Shown: piece after piece, positions 36,701-48,613 of the stretch
How positions within the stretch are numbered: position 1 is the first letter of the stretch
How the letters are laid out: the number at the start of each line of letters is the position of its first letter
Notes under the pieces: generated by a model
Databases searched by the model: none
Told to the model about the DNA's origin: nothing
The model's input: the letters and a program-made list of their open reading frames with translations, nothing else
Source of the DNA: Utricularia gibba
Lineage: Eukaryota; Streptophyta; Magnoliopsida; Lamiales; Lentibulariaceae
Direction of reading: 5' to 3'
NCBI GenBank assembly: GCA_002189035.1
Contig: NEEC01000002.1
Location: forward strand, 3,805,001-3,869,000
Length of the DNA stretch: 64,000 nucleotides
Translations under genes and position numbers: made by a program

Positions 36701-39108
36701 AATCATGCATGGCAGATCTGGGAATTGACAAGTAAGTAGCTTAGATTAATTATATTTCGCCAAGTGTTCACTCAAAATACTAGATTCATCTCTAACTGAT
36801 CAAGAATCACTAGATTCTTCTATAACTGAGAATAATCACTATTTCATATAAACTGACAGTTTATAAAGCTGTTTCCTTCAATGGTTGCAGCAAATTTCTA
36901 ATTTTCTAATCAGATAAACGACTGCCCAAATTCTCATTCTCCTGTCATTCATTCGTGTGTAATCAGCATAGATGAGTCCCTTCTAAAATGAGTCATCCTC
37001 TGTTGCCATGTATTCAACAGACCGGTTCCTTGTTCATTAACCTAGAGATCATCAATAAATTATAGTGTGAAGCTTTGATATTGAATCTTAGAAATCTTGT
37101 TACAGGGAGATGTTAGCAGTCAACAAAGAGACCCAGTCATTTGACAAGGTAGGTCCTGCAAAAGCCTCTAAGTTTCTTTCATCCTCAAATTTATATTCAC
37201 CATTGCTATCTTTTTGGGAGATCATTACGGCTGCCAATTATCTTGGCTGCAAATATTCCAAATGGTGATTTTCACAATCAGAAAGCTTACATATCTCTCG
37301 GCACTCAACTTAAGTAATACCTTCTAGGTTGAGCTTTGTATTACATCTTCTCGTGTTGTCTGTATTCACAATGCTAGGCATTGGAGAGTGTTGAAGATGC
37401 CGTTCTGCGACTGGAGGAACTACTCAAAGAACTGCATGTATCAAACTCAGGTTGTGGAAAGGAGCACTTGAAGGCTGCCTGTTCAGATCTGGAAGGTATA
37501 AGAAGACTGAAGAAAGAGGCAGAATTCCTGGAAGCGTCTTTCCGAGCTAAAGAAGCTTCTCTTCATCGAGTATGTCAAAATCGTCAAAATGTGGTCAACA
37601 TTCTATGAAAAATGAACTCTAAAGTGCCTTTCGCTTTCTTTGAAACCCCTCTTGTTGCTGATATATCAGGATGGTGTGGATCGCCGTACATTTCCTGTTG
37701 GACGGCAAGAGTCTTCTGATGGAATGACTGAAAAAGATTCTAACACAAAGACAAATAAGGACAGCAGGTGCAAAAATCTCATATTACCTTTTCTTGGTCG
37801 TCTTTACTGCTCTGTTATGCATAGCTAAAGTTTTTAAAAGCTGGAGGTTTGTCTGATTGTTGCACTCTTATTTTTCATATCAGCAGTTCAGTTGGATTTT
37901 GGAGATACATTGTACAGCGCCTTACAAAATCCTCTGATGTTACCACACAAGCTACCGAAAATGAGGTATGCCATGTTCCATATCTAGTTGGCTTGTCTCA
38001 CTTCACCTTCGACTTTGCCCAATATCTGCTTCACTTAATATGCAATACCGGTTTTTTATGTGTCCTTAATAAGTGGGGGGCATATCTTTACTGTGCGTTT
38101 AACAGGATGGTCCGTTTCTTCAAGAAGAAGCTACTTCAATCAATGAAATGGCTGGAAAGGATTCAAATGAAGTCCAGCGGTTTGAAGTTTTAAGGTCTGA
38201 GCTAATGGAACTTGAGAGGCGAGTTCAAACGAGTGCTAGCACACGTGAATATGATGAGGTATATTTTGATTCGTGCAAGTAGTTTTTAAAATTTTTTGAT
38301 TAATCAAATAATGGTGCAGGAAGAATTGCAGCTAAAGAATACTAAACTCGCGCTCAATGATACCCCTGGGAGCAATTCTCTGGCTCCTGTTGGGAAGCAA
38401 GTTGGTATTATTGGGAAATCACTTGATAAACTGAAAGAGACAAGCACGGTATGAGTTACCGTTTCTCGGCTGTTTTCACAGCACACACGGTATACATCAT
38501 CACAGAAAGCATTGGATAGATAATGTGTATTCATTTGTATAGATCTGATGAAGCATGATGCCAACCTCTTGCAGTTTTCACCGCCTGAACATTATGCTAT
38601 GCATTGTCTGTTTGTGTTCGCATGCGCAGGATGTCCTTCAAGGCACTCAACTTCTAGCCATAGATACTGCTGCCGCTGTAGGACTGCTTAGGAGGGCGCT
38701 CATCGGCGATGAGCTGACAGAGAAAGAAAAGCAGGCCCTGCGACGCACATTGACCGACTTGGCTTCCGTTATTCCCATTGGCGTCCTCATGTTGCTTCCA
38801 GTAAGATACTCCCTCAGCCTTTAGCTCACTTGGCTTCACGCGGCTCTCGAAATCACTCCATGTTCGATGTCAGGTCACTGCAGTTGGGCATGCCGCGATG
38901 TTGGCTGCAATCCAGCGATACATGCCTGCACTGGTTCGTACTACTGATTCCATTCTATTCTATAGAAGATAACTGGTGCTCATGATGCCTCCCATGGCAG
39001 ATACCATCCACATATGGGCAGGAACGCCTGGATCTCCTGAGGAAGCTTCAGAAAGTGAGGGAATTGGAAGGGGAAGTAATGACAAGCACTGAGGACGGCC
39101 AAGAGTAA
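33703..39108 (+). CDS. LETM1-like protein (plant organelle membrane family)
   Basis: A large predicted organelle protein of the plant LETM1-like family. True LETM1 proteins act in mitochondrial ion homeostasis and ribosome contact at the inner membrane. The role of this plant branch is less certain. Eighteen exons with GT-AG borders: 33703-33755, 34036-34522, 34837-34925, 35094-35255, 35352-35745, 36037-36155, 36232-36304, 36377-36591, 36687-36731, 37106-37148, 37378-37569, 37670-37767, 37884-37965, 38106-38258, 38320-38448, 38630-38800, 38874-38933 and 39001-39108. They sum to 2673 nt, 890 residues, in one frame. Landmarks are LALDVCLHWVESFIKH, a coiled-coil-like LRLEELLKELHVS segment, and near residues 779-860 the LETM1 domain with LLRRALIGDELTEKEKQALR and the hydrophobic SVIPIGVLMLLPVTAVGHAA. 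No EF hand is visible. The start (MYSFASHKH) was chosen because its 53-nt exon splices in frame. Confidence 0.9.
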
Positions 39109-40241
39109 CCCCACCAATCCCGTATGCAGAGGTTCACTGAACATAAATCTAAAGATTACGTCGGGCAAATTTCCATTGCTTTTCACTTTTCTACCATGTT
39201 ATTATAATACTCTGCTCAGCAAGCAAGCAAGCAACCTGTTCCTTCTGTTAAGGATTGAATAGTAACATTGTACAGTGAAACCCTTTTATGTGTCAGTGAA
39301 AAAGGTGACTAGTTGAACACTAGACTGATGAACGGAATGCAAGCAGCAGCGGGGTGGGGGGGACAAAAAATCAGAGGAACCAACCAGCATCAGTATGAAT
39401 CATATCCATCTATCCGTACAAGGTTTTTGAGACAAGGGGATGCAATCCAACCGTCCATGCTCTGTCCGATCTTATCATCAGCTCCGTCACTTTCTTCTGC
39501 TCGCCGTTGAAAGGCGTGCGGGACCCCCTCCTTCACTCTCTTTCTTAGAATGCAACATGACTGACTCTACCCACAGAATCTGGGATTCTTCCTCTCCTTC
39601 CTTCTACTCCCCCACTCTGCAACTGAATATTAAGCAACACAGCAGCTGATATAAAAAGGCCACTTCAGCTCTCCCACATCTCATCTCTCCGTCCTGATAA
39701 ACAGTCCCTTGTGCTTGTTTCCTCCGAGAAACTCATCATATCCTGAGATTAAGAAACAAAAGAAATTGCTGACAACCGAAACTGACAGTCACCATTATAT
39801 GGACAAGGTTTACGAAAACAAGATAAGCTTTTGTTGACATGTGGGCACAAAAGGAGGAGGGTTCGCAAGACCATCGCCTTCACATAACATCAGCTATCAA
39901 TCACATAAAGAAAAGTAGGCAATTGTCTGTTTTTCATCCTCAAATTCCCTAAGAAAATGAAACCAATCAAACCAAGTCACCGACCCCTCCATAGAAAATT
40001 GATAGCTAGTAGCAGAAAGGGGCAGAGCTTCTGGACCACATACCTAAGGTGTCACAAATTCATGCTTCCTTCCAAGTACTCATTGTTCTACCGTAACATT
40101 TATGTAGGTTTTAAGGTTCAGGGTAATTTTTTCCCCTGTGGCAAACAGATGTTCCAGGGAGATACGTTTCTCAGAATAGCAAGCAGAGATCTGACCAAAC
40201 TTGTTCTATGGTTAAACAAAGTCCAATACCTTAAATGACAA
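39109..40241. other. Spacer between the convergent LETM1-like and B3 genes
   Basis: Both neighbours end into this spacer, so it holds their 3' untranslated regions. Open frames at 39313-40238 have no family resemblance. No transposon is recognised. Confidence 0.55.
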
Positions 40242-41435
40242 TCACCTATTTACGAACATGTGTTGATTTGACATCAGAACGAGGATCAAGATAACTTTGT
40301 TTTTTAATTTGTAAGTCTGAAAGATGGGAAAAATTGGAGTGTGTACCGTATTTGAGTAGTATTGATGATATGGGTTTGCGTGACTGGAGTATGCTGAATC
40401 AACCGGCGTCGAAGTTTGCGTTTCGCCGCCGTGAAACTCCAAGTTGACACCGAATAGCCTCAGTGTCTTGAAACTATTATTCCCTGTAATTGCTTGATTC
40501 TGTTGCACTGGAGAAGATCCTGTATTTTATTTATATTCTCAATCAATGAATGATAGATGATGCAGTGCAGTGAAGTGAGATGAATGAATCTTTCGGGAAA
40601 AAGGAAACCCACACGCATGCAAATTTGCAGAGCTCAGAGATTGCTTTTCTTCAGGAAACACCAACACAATTTTCATTGCAGAGAAAATGCAGGAAGTAGG
40701 TAATTTTTAATCGAAAAAATGAGCAATAGGCTTTGGGAATCACTACTTTTTTTAAAAAAAATTATTACCGGTAGGAGGGCCTGGATTTTTGGGTTGACCG
40801 GAGTTTTCCCTGTTCCATCCCCTGCCATCCCCACTCGCAGCGGCGATCTGGTTCCTCCGCCGCCATCCAATGAATAAGCTGCCCGTGGATGCGCGGTGGC
40901 GAGAAAAGGTAACTACATCACCGGCGTCGAGACGTTTCTCCTTCACGAAACGGCTCCATCCCTTTGTTAAAACGTAGCTCTGGCTGCTGTTCCAGTAAGA
41001 GTAACGAAATCTCCATGTTGTCCCTATTTCGTCCATGAAGTTTAAGAGAAGTCCATTTTCACAGGATTCACCGCCGCAGTTCATCGGAAAATGCCTCTCG
41101 GCATACTGTTTCGGGATCACGAGACGGTTGAGTTTCCCGACGTCGCTCGGCGTTAATGGCTTCTCGAACAACATCTCTCTGTCGCGCAACCATTCCTCCG
41201 TCGCGGCGGCGTCGTAGTTGCTGTTTTTGTCCAGTTCTTCGTCTTCATCATTGTTGAGGTTGAGATTGAAGGCGAAAGGGGGCGGCGCAGGCGTGGTTGT
41301 TTGCAGGCAGAATATTCCTCCGGCGGGGACGAGGAAGCGGCGGTCGTGATTGGGTGGCGGAGACTCCGTGAGGGAGTTTGGCCAGCACCCATCGGCGGCG
41401 TCTGGAAGTTCCGAATAGTAGTGATTGACAGACAT
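40242..41435 (-). CDS. B3-domain transcription factor, NGATHA-like (RAV-related)
   Basis: A plant DNA-binding protein of the B3 family, closest in pattern to NGATHA-like factors that repress genes in lateral-organ and margin growth (family knowledge). Two exons on the minus strand, 41435-40769 and 40519-40242, with GT-AG borders, give 945 nt and 314 residues. The B3 domain is at residues 87-193: [60 protein letters not shown] and LFIGWRRR. Exon 2 carries RLFGV at residues 243-247, the B3 repression motif (R/K)LFGV. I chose MSVNHYY as start because relatives begin in this way. An in-frame ATG 36 codons upstream (41543) could extend the protein. No AP2 domain is present, unlike true RAV proteins. 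Confidence 0.93.
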
Positions 41436-41926
41436 GTCTGAGTTTGCGCAAGTGTTGGATGACTGGCGCAGGAGAAACATGGAAGGGGACGCGCACACAA
41501 CGCCCCTACTTATAATTCTTCTGCACACATAGAATTTATTCATTTATTCCACATCACAATTATCTCATTATCCCATTCCCATTTTTGTAGTGACAAGTAT
41601 GAGAGAGAGCCTTTGGAGGCCTTGTGCTGAGATGTTCTTTTTTTTTTTTTTTCTTTCTTTCTACTACTCCAATTAGATATGTATGTAATGTGATGCAATC
41701 CGAGCAGCAGTCGTGGCATGAAGTCGATTTTCGAATCTGTGTCCATACATCCATATGGAAAAAGAAAGGCAGGCATCCATTTATTTAATAAATGCAGCCT
41801 GCAGGATGGGTTTGTTGACGGTTTTGTACTAACTCAACCCCTCTCTCTCTTTGCACTCCCTTCTGTCTTTTGCTTGATAGTTGTTGATAGAGTAGAGTAG
41901 ATGGCAGAATGTTGGGTTCGGCACCT

Positions 41927-41947
41927 GGAGGGGGAGGGGGAGGGGGG
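41927..41947 (+). repeat. G-run tract able to form a G-quadruplex
   Basis: G-runs of 2, 5, 5 and 6 separated by single A residues, on the strand opposite to the B3 gene and about 490 bp upstream of its start codon. Confidence 0.6.
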
Positions 41948-42004
41948 CTACATTTTTTTAATCCCGGAGCTATTTGTACACGTGCAGGGTGGGTTTTGTG
42001 CCCA

Positions 42005-42030
42005 GGGGTTGGGTTGGGTTGGGTTGAGTT
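42005..42030. repeat. GGGTT microsatellite
   Basis: About four copies of GGGTT in tandem, ending TTGAG. Confidence 0.6.
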
Positions 42031-43330
42031 CATCTCAAGGAGTAATGCTTGAATAATTTGGTGGGGGAGTGGGAGTGGTGTAAGAGAATGAATAAAGCAG
42101 CAGGTGATGCGTGCAGAATTCAGTATTTTAAAATTGTGATAAGCGTTGGAGGGAGGGCATGGGCATGGGAAATCTCCTCACCCAAAAGACGTGTGGCATC
42201 CGGAGGGGCCACCTGTGCAGCTTCACGTTGGCCTTATCAGACAGACGAGACGACTATCCCTTTCCTTTCCCTTAGGCCCTGCCCTGCCCTATCCACCCTC
42301 CATCACATTTTTCATTTTGGTGTTGGTGGGCTCCCGCTCCCAGTCCCGTATTTCGAACCAGTTGCACGGGAAGGGCGATATCCGCGACACCCCGGATACA
42401 TAAATGCTGCCCATCTGTCTCTCCAACAGACAGACAGCGACGGGCGGAGAGGACACAATTATTTAATCATCATGATTGAGATGAACCAACACACAGGCCA
42501 GGCGACGCGCACCGTTCCATTCCATTTCGTCCCAGCCTATCACTCCAAATTCCACATTACAATGTCATAAATATCCAGCGAGGTTGTGTTGGTCCTCCAG
42601 CCCCGATACAATCTCCTTGCAACAAATGAACTAATATGACAATTTGGAACAGAATGGTCCGTACAATGATGAATTGCAGAAAACAACACCCAAGAAATCA
42701 CTACTCTCTTTATCTGCTGCTCCAACTGGCCCATCCTAACCTAAATAATTCCTCTTACGAATTCTTTGGATGCGAGAAATTGAGGTGGTCTGATCTCATA
42801 GGACTTTGATTTTCATGAGCTCACATGGAATACTAAATGATTTTTTTTAAAAAAATAACATACAATATATATAAGAAGATTATTGTCATGACTCATGTCC
42901 GCGGCCCAAGAGACATGAATGCAAGTCCTAGCCAACATTAGGATTTAAGGCAACTTAACATTTGTATAACATAGGAGAAAAACATAAAGTAAACTTATAT
43001 ACATTGACTCATAATTAACCTAACATGCAAAGTTAATACAACCAACCTACATATGATACAACTCATACATAAATCTCTACAACCATTAAAATACCTCTCA
43101 TAATTTGGATACCCATATTCCTACTTTGGTTGATCATCTAATCCTTAGTCATCCCCTTCCATGCCTAGAACAAGTTTAAAGCATGAAGTGATTATGCTGC
43201 CGTAATTTGGAAGGAAACATACCGAAGCATGAAGAGAATGAAAAGTGTTTGAGCATAAAATCCCATGAACAAATATAAAATCACATTGTGAGTCTCATAA
43301 TCTATATCCAAATCCCTTGACCCTTCAACT

Positions 43331-43533
43331 TGTTAAAAGTAACCACGTGTGAAGCTCCTAACCACCAAGACCGAGTATTACGGCACCATGGCTGCCACCG
43401 CTTCCCACTCCAACTTCCCTCACATTCATCATATTCCTCCTTTATTTTCTAACCGACACCTGTATATAAACACCATTGAATGATGAGACAAGTGTGCTCT
43501 CTTTTAATACAAAATTATTATTTTGAAAAAAGC
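43331..43533 (+). mobile_element. 5' LTR of the outer Copia element (last bases lost)
   Basis: It starts TGTTAAAAGTAACC after the target site CAACT and matches 57177-57391. The match ends at about AATTATTATTTTGA, roughly 10 bp short of the LTR end, where inverted reverse-transcriptase sequence begins. A TATA-like TATATAAAC is at about 43462-43470. Confidence 0.9.
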
Positions 43534-44711
43534 TATATCTAGCCTTGTGATTGTTAAGTATTGTAAACTTCCAGCAATACTCCGGTATTGAAATTCTGCA
43601 ATACCAACGAGAGGTGTGCCTTGATATTTGGACAGCTTTTCACTTGAGGACATAGGGGTTGAGGTTGGTTTGCATTTCTCCATGTTGGCACGCTTGAGAA
43701 GATCCGAGGCATACCGCTATTGAGACAATAAAAGGTTTCCGTGATCTAATGTAACCTGAATCCTCAAGAATTATTCAAGAGACCCCAAATCTTTTACATC
43801 AAATAAGGTGCGTAGGTTTGAGGTAAGCTTTGTTGTGGCATTGTCACATGAGTTGACTATGATGATATCATCGACATATATGAGCATATACATGACGAGT
43901 TCACCCTACTGAAAAATATATAGAGATGTATCCGCCTTGGAGAGAATAAAGCTTAAAGCAAGAAGTTTGCTTGTCAAATGAGAATGCCAGGCTCTTGGAG
44001 CCTGCTTGAGGCCATAGAGAGATTTGTTCAATTTGCATATATAATTAGATGGAGCATGCGGATCTGTATAACCTAAGGGTTGGCGCATATATATGTCTTC
44101 TTTGAGGAGACCATGGAGAAAAGCATTCTAAATGTTGATTTGGTGTAAGCTCTAGCCCTTAGAAATAGCAAGAGAAAGTATGATTCTTATGGTGGTTGGC
44201 TTGATGATGGGGCTATAGGTGTCAAGATAATCAACTCCAAATCGTTGTTTGAATCCCTTTGCGATCAACTGGGCTTTGCATCTATCAATAAAGCCATCGG
44301 CCTTCCGTTTGAGTTTAAAGACCCATTTGCTATCAATCAAGTTGATTCCTTGCTTTGGTGGAATAAGTGTCCAGGTGCGGTTGCGAAGGAGTGCAGAGTA
44401 CTCGTCATTCATTGCTTGTTTCCACTCAGGTTGGGCCATGGTTTGAATATAATTAGTTGGTTCGACAATGCTGAACATTAGAGCAGCAGCCACATATCGA
44501 ACAGTCCCAGGTTGTGCAGCAGGTTGTGCAACAACATGTGGTGCAATGGTGTCTGTTGCAATGGGTTCGACAGGGGAACTAGGAGATCTTGCAAAATCAA
44601 TAGAACCAGAGATAGGAAGCGGTGAGGGACATATTTGTCCATTATTAGCAGAATCCTCATTCGTTGCTGGGCTGTTGGAAGGTGTGCCCATTTCAGATAT
44701 TGGAAGGGACA
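43534..44711 (-). pseudogene. Outer Copia reverse transcriptase (inverted part)
   Basis: Minus-strand Ty1/copia reverse transcriptase. From 44711 downward it reads as a Ser/Pro-rich linker (PISEMGTPSNSPATNE) and the RT start (MAQPEWKQAMNDEYSALLRN, WVFKLKRKADG, AKGFKQRFGVDYLDTYSP). Then come [18 protein letters not shown]-type sequence at 43906-44088, YVDDIIIV near 43865, YASDLLKRANMEKCKPTSTP and YRSIAGSLQYLTITRLDIAF, ending at the LTR. Stops and frameshifts are present. The next Copia part in the normal order, RNase H, is found 13 kb away on the other strand at 56845. Confidence 0.88.
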
Positions 44712-45180
44712 TTGTTATGGGTGAAATCAGTATCCGGTGAGAGGCCGATTTTAGGTGATAGGCGTGGTCGGGAATGCCACATTTAGTCACCTTCTTCACG
44801 GCAGTCGGGAATGCCACACTTAGGTGAAATCGAATATTAAAATAAGAGTGCACAGGGATTTTTTTACGTGGAAACCGCCGGAGAGCGGAAAAACCACGGA
44901 GCTGCCGGAGCACGCCGGAAAAGAGTTTCACTAGGCGGAGGTCGCGAAAAAGGAGAATACAACTTGAAGAAATCTTTTTTGAGTCCAACCCCTCTCTTGT
45001 CATAATTCCGTCTATTTATAGGAGAGCTCACTCTGACCGAATTCTGGTGTCTGCAAACATCGGTTTCTTTCTTCTCCTGCTATACGATCTCGCTTTTCAG
45101 GTATCGGCCGCCTGTTATGCCGTAATTCGGCCGCTTTTCAGGCTGTGTCATATGGTCATACCTGTTAGATTTCTGACAGA
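44712..45180 (-). mobile_element. 3' LTR of the Tat element, U3 start missing
   Basis: It begins TGTTATGGGTGAAATC on the plus strand and matches 54103-54544, with one extra insertion of about 27 bp. The match stops after TTTCTGACAGA, so about 90 bp at the U3 end (present at 54545-54634) have been lost or replaced. Unrelated sequence leading to the accessory-gene promoter follows directly. Confidence 0.85.
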
Positions 45181-45310
45181 TAGTTGCCGCTTCCCCTGAA
45201 TAGGCCACATGCCGTTCTCTGCCACGCGTCGGCTCGTTGGCACGCCACGTTTTTTCCCGCTCATTCTGGGTACCCCAAACGTCACGACGCTTCATCTCCC
45301 TAACCCTTCC

Positions 45311-47824
45311 CGTATAAATAAGTGCCCTTCGCGTCAGTTCTTTCCTTTGCCCTTTCTGTTGCCTGCAAGAGTTTTGTGCCCTCCGTGATCCGTCACACTC
45401 GTCCGCTGCTCAATCGTCGCGATATCCGTCGGAAAACGTCAATTTTCCAGGTATCATTCGGTTCTTCGTCTTTTCCGTTGGCTCTTCTGGGATTTTTGAC
45501 GGGTCCCCCTTGTCGTTCTAAGTCCTTCCCCCTTCCTAACTCCTGCCTCGTTCTAGGGTTTTGGGCTTATTTGAAAATGGGTAGGAGATCTAGTGAACTA
45601 CATCCCTTCCCTTCGCATTCGGTACTCGATCCCTGATGAGTACCAGCTTTCTCATGCTCAGAGATACTGAAATCCCTTGGGGGGTTAGTAAGGACCCCCT
45701 ACCTCCATTCAGTCTCCCAATTCCACTTGCCTATTTCGAAAGCAGTTTACGCTTCCCTCTTCACCCTTTAATAGTCCGTTTTCTCTATACTTTTGCAATT
45801 CCGATTTACTGTCTTGCCTCGAATTCTATATTCTGCTTTACCACTTTCCTTTTCTATTCGGCCGGTATGGATCCGGCTATGACTCTGGTAGACTTCTGTG
45901 ATCTCTTCAAGATAGCCGTTCGTAAAGCTAAGTCCCCGATAGATGGCCGATCTCACTTTCAATTCCGCTGATTTGAAGATAACCCCAACTTTGTTGTCAA
46001 AGCCCCCGATACCCACCATGATTGGTGGTCTTCTTTCGTTTGGATAGCTCCCCCTTTGGGTTCTCGGTTGAACTTCCTAGTCGATCCCCCAACTCCTTTC
46101 AGGATCAAGATCTTGGGTGCGTATCGGTCTTCTTCCGAATCTCGCGAAGTCCTTTATGAGAGGCTTATTCGGGGCTCAGTTCGGTATGAGTCTCGTGCCT
46201 TGATGTTCTCAGGTGAGTCATTGAAAAGATCAGGTATTATCGGTCGTTCCCGAGACCTCCATTGGCCCGATATCATTCCTTTCGATGGCACCAATTCGAG
46301 GAGCCTTCCTCTTAGCCCCTCTTCATCCTTCCCTCTTGTTCCGGCATCACCTCCAATTCCCCCACCTGTTCAAACCGGGGCCCCCAAGAAAAAGAAGAGG
46401 GTTAAGACAATTGCGCACAAACCCTCAAAGAGGCAGAGAGGTAGTCGGGTTCAGCTTTCCCGAGTCTAAGAATCGGCACTATGCCTTATTGCTCTTCCTT
46501 ATTTCGTTTTCAGCTGAAGAGATGGTTCGGAGAAGTTCTCTGGAAGATTCGGTGATGGCGCGGTTCTCCGCCGAGATGCAGAGGGCGCAGGAACCCGAGG
46601 ATCCCTCCCCTGCACCAGTCTGTCTCCTATTTAACAGTTACCGCGAATTCCTGATTATAACCCCCCCCCCTCTTTTTTTTTTGGTTTTTCTTTCAGGCTG
46701 ATACGATTGGAGCTCAGTTGGACGCCGCTGATCCTTCCTCGGGGAAGATCAAGTAGTAGAAGTCTCCGAGACCCGGGAGTTGACTTCCCGTCCTTCAGCC
46801 GGGAAAGGGAAAGAGAAACTTCCTCCATCACCCGATCTCAGCGATACTCCTATTCCCGATGCAAGATTCTTTTCGGCTGGTGCTTCAACATCGGCTCTTC
46901 CAATCGAGTTACAGAGGGATTCTGCCCTCGTAGAAGTAAGGGACAATCCGGTGCTTCCTCTACCCTCAGTTCTAGCTGAACTAAGGAGAATCCTGGATAG
47001 AGCTATGTCTAATACCTCGGGTGTTGAACCGGAGACGGTACTTGAAGGGATTTGGCAGGTACGTATCCCGTTTCCTCTTCTAAATTCTAATTAGTCGGTC
47101 CTTGACTAGGGATATTCTTTCAGGCTCTGACTCTTGGGTGGGGAATGGTTAGAGAGATTGGCTCTCAATCGGAGGAAGTCTCTCGGCTTCGCGCCCAAGT
47201 TGTGGCTCAGAGCGCCCAGATAAAGTTGTTGGAGGAGGAGGGGAGTTCTCTGAAAACCGTTTTAGGGAAGTGCAGCTGCCAGGAGGAAGAACTGCGAAAT
47301 GTGATTGAGGAAATGGGAAAGGCGGTTGACGACGCTCAATCAGAGAGAGAGGGCTTCAAAGTCCGATTTGAGGAGGCAGAAGCGGAGTTAGAGCATGCCA
47401 GGGGCCGCATTTCAGCATTGGAGGCCGAATTACTTGATCAACAAGCATCTCGGCAGGGTCTTCTGGATGAGTTTGTCAATTCGGCCTGTTTTGCCGAACT
47501 CTCCGATATCTATGCAGGAAATTTAATCGGCTTACTTCTATACCGTCAGAGACGACAGTTCAGCCGGGAATTTGGGCTTTCAATCATGGATCCGCGCTTC
47601 GACAGGATAAACCCCTGTCAAAGGATGAGAACATGCTTGATGTTATCGCGGATACCTTCCAGGCCCCGGAGTTCGGGTTCGAAGCTGACTGGGAGCGACT
47701 GATTTCGCTAATTTGGGCGAGGATAGGGCGAGAGAATGACACCAAGTTGAGGGCAAGGATGGAACGGCATACCGGTTCCTCTGCCAATCCTCCCGATAAT
47801 CCCCCATCCCCTCCTGTACTTTAG
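45311..47824 (+). pseudogene. Antisense accessory gene of the Tat element (Transposase_28-like), spliced, lightly damaged
   Basis: A plus-strand gene, opposite to gag-pol, lying between pol and the 3' LTR. Its role is unknown. A TATA box (45313) precedes a leader exon ending at 45450 (CCAG/GTATC). The coding start is probably 45636. Readings are FPLHPLIVRFLYTFAIPIYC, FCDLFKIAVRKAKSPI, one stop at 45969, then HDWWSSFVWIAPPLGSR and a basic segment (APKKKKRVKT). This fits the plant domain annotated as putative gypsy-type transposon protein. Further exons: about 46512-46617 (EEMVRRSSLEDSVMARFSAE), about 46698-47058 and 47124-47824. The last has a coiled coil (EVSRLRAQVVAQSAQIKLLE, EAEAELEHARGRISALEAEL). 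Intron borders are GT-AG. Frameshifts occur near 46745 and 47520. Confidence 0.7.
45313..45319 (+). promoter_or_regulatory. TATA box of the antisense accessory gene
   Basis: TATAAAT in the context CCCGTATAAATAAG. A spliced leader follows, with a consensus donor at 45450/45451. It lies about 130 bp beyond the truncated 3' LTR and points away from it. Confidence 0.6.
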
Positions 47825-48613
47825 TAGTTTTTGACTTGATGTTTTTCCCCCTGCTGTGGGGCTTTTTTGATAATTTTGGTCTCCCGGTTCGGGATTTTCT
47901 TCTAATTTACTCTGTTTTTTGCGCATCACTTTTGCCTTTGGTGACGTTCACATTTCGGGGAAGCCCCGAGTTGGTTTGCTGTGTCTATTACGTGCTTAGA
48001 CTTGGAGATTCGCCTATGTTTTTATGATTCGGCGGTGGATGCCTCCTCGCCAACCCTTTGATTGGGTTTTTTGATTTTAGTTTGCCTTAGTGTTTCCTCA
48101 TGCGAGCTGAACCGCTACTAGGGAAGTAGGCCGGAACCCCTCATGGGTTGCGCGACTTCCCCAATCCGAAAGGGCCCTCTTCTGGCCATACCCCATTGTT
48201 TTGAACAAGGGTGGATTTGTTTCGTGTGCTCTTGCCGCCTCGAGATTACGACAATAAGGTCAATACTTAAGGGCTTTTTGGGGCTTACGCGTGCGATTTA
48301 TATAAACCGGTGCCCGAATCGTACCAAGGCTTATTCTTGCTATTGACGCCTGGGTGGGTAGATCGCATATATTATCGTGGGAAACCCCGAGTCGATTTGC
48401 TGTATCCTACAGGGGACCCCGATTTATGAGATTCGCCTGGGCTTATGTTACTTGGCCAGAGCTTTAAATCTTTGATGGTCTGCCTGGGCTTACGCGATTC
48501 GGCCAGGGCTTGTGTTTTGTTTTCCCATCTCCATTTCGGAGGAATTTATAGGTGCGTGAGTGCTTTGGGGAAGAGAATGCCGAATCTTGTGACAGAGATT
48601 GATATTGAGTCGG
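47825..48613. other. Spacer between the converging accessory gene and pol of the Tat element
   Basis: Non-coding, relatively GC-rich. It has loosely repeated phrases such as GGGCTTACGCG and GATTCGCC(T/A). Both genes should terminate in this spacer. No polyadenylation signal stands out. Confidence 0.5.

Larger units (their letters stand above)
41436..43325. other. Upstream region of the B3 gene, no other gene seen
   Basis: It contains a poly-T run (about 41638-41653), the G-rich tract at 41927 and the GGGTT run at 42005. Open frames such as 42049-42570 show no family resemblance. The last part is AT-rich and leads to the Copia target site. Confidence 0.5.

Noticed and set aside
41153-41500. 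Minus-strand ORFs of 115 and 82 codons overlapping the B3 exon
   Set aside because: They are other-frame shadows of the GC-rich B3 coding sequence and show no family resemblance.
42049-42570. Plus-strand ORF of 173 codons upstream of the B3 gene
   Set aside because: No recognisable domain, composition follows local GC content, and a competing ORF of 85 codons overlaps in another frame. Likely chance.
45311-47824. Independent host gene between retrotransposon parts
   Set aside because: It lies inside the GACAT-bounded Tat insertion at the place where this lineage carries antisense ORFs, and its domain is transposon-type.
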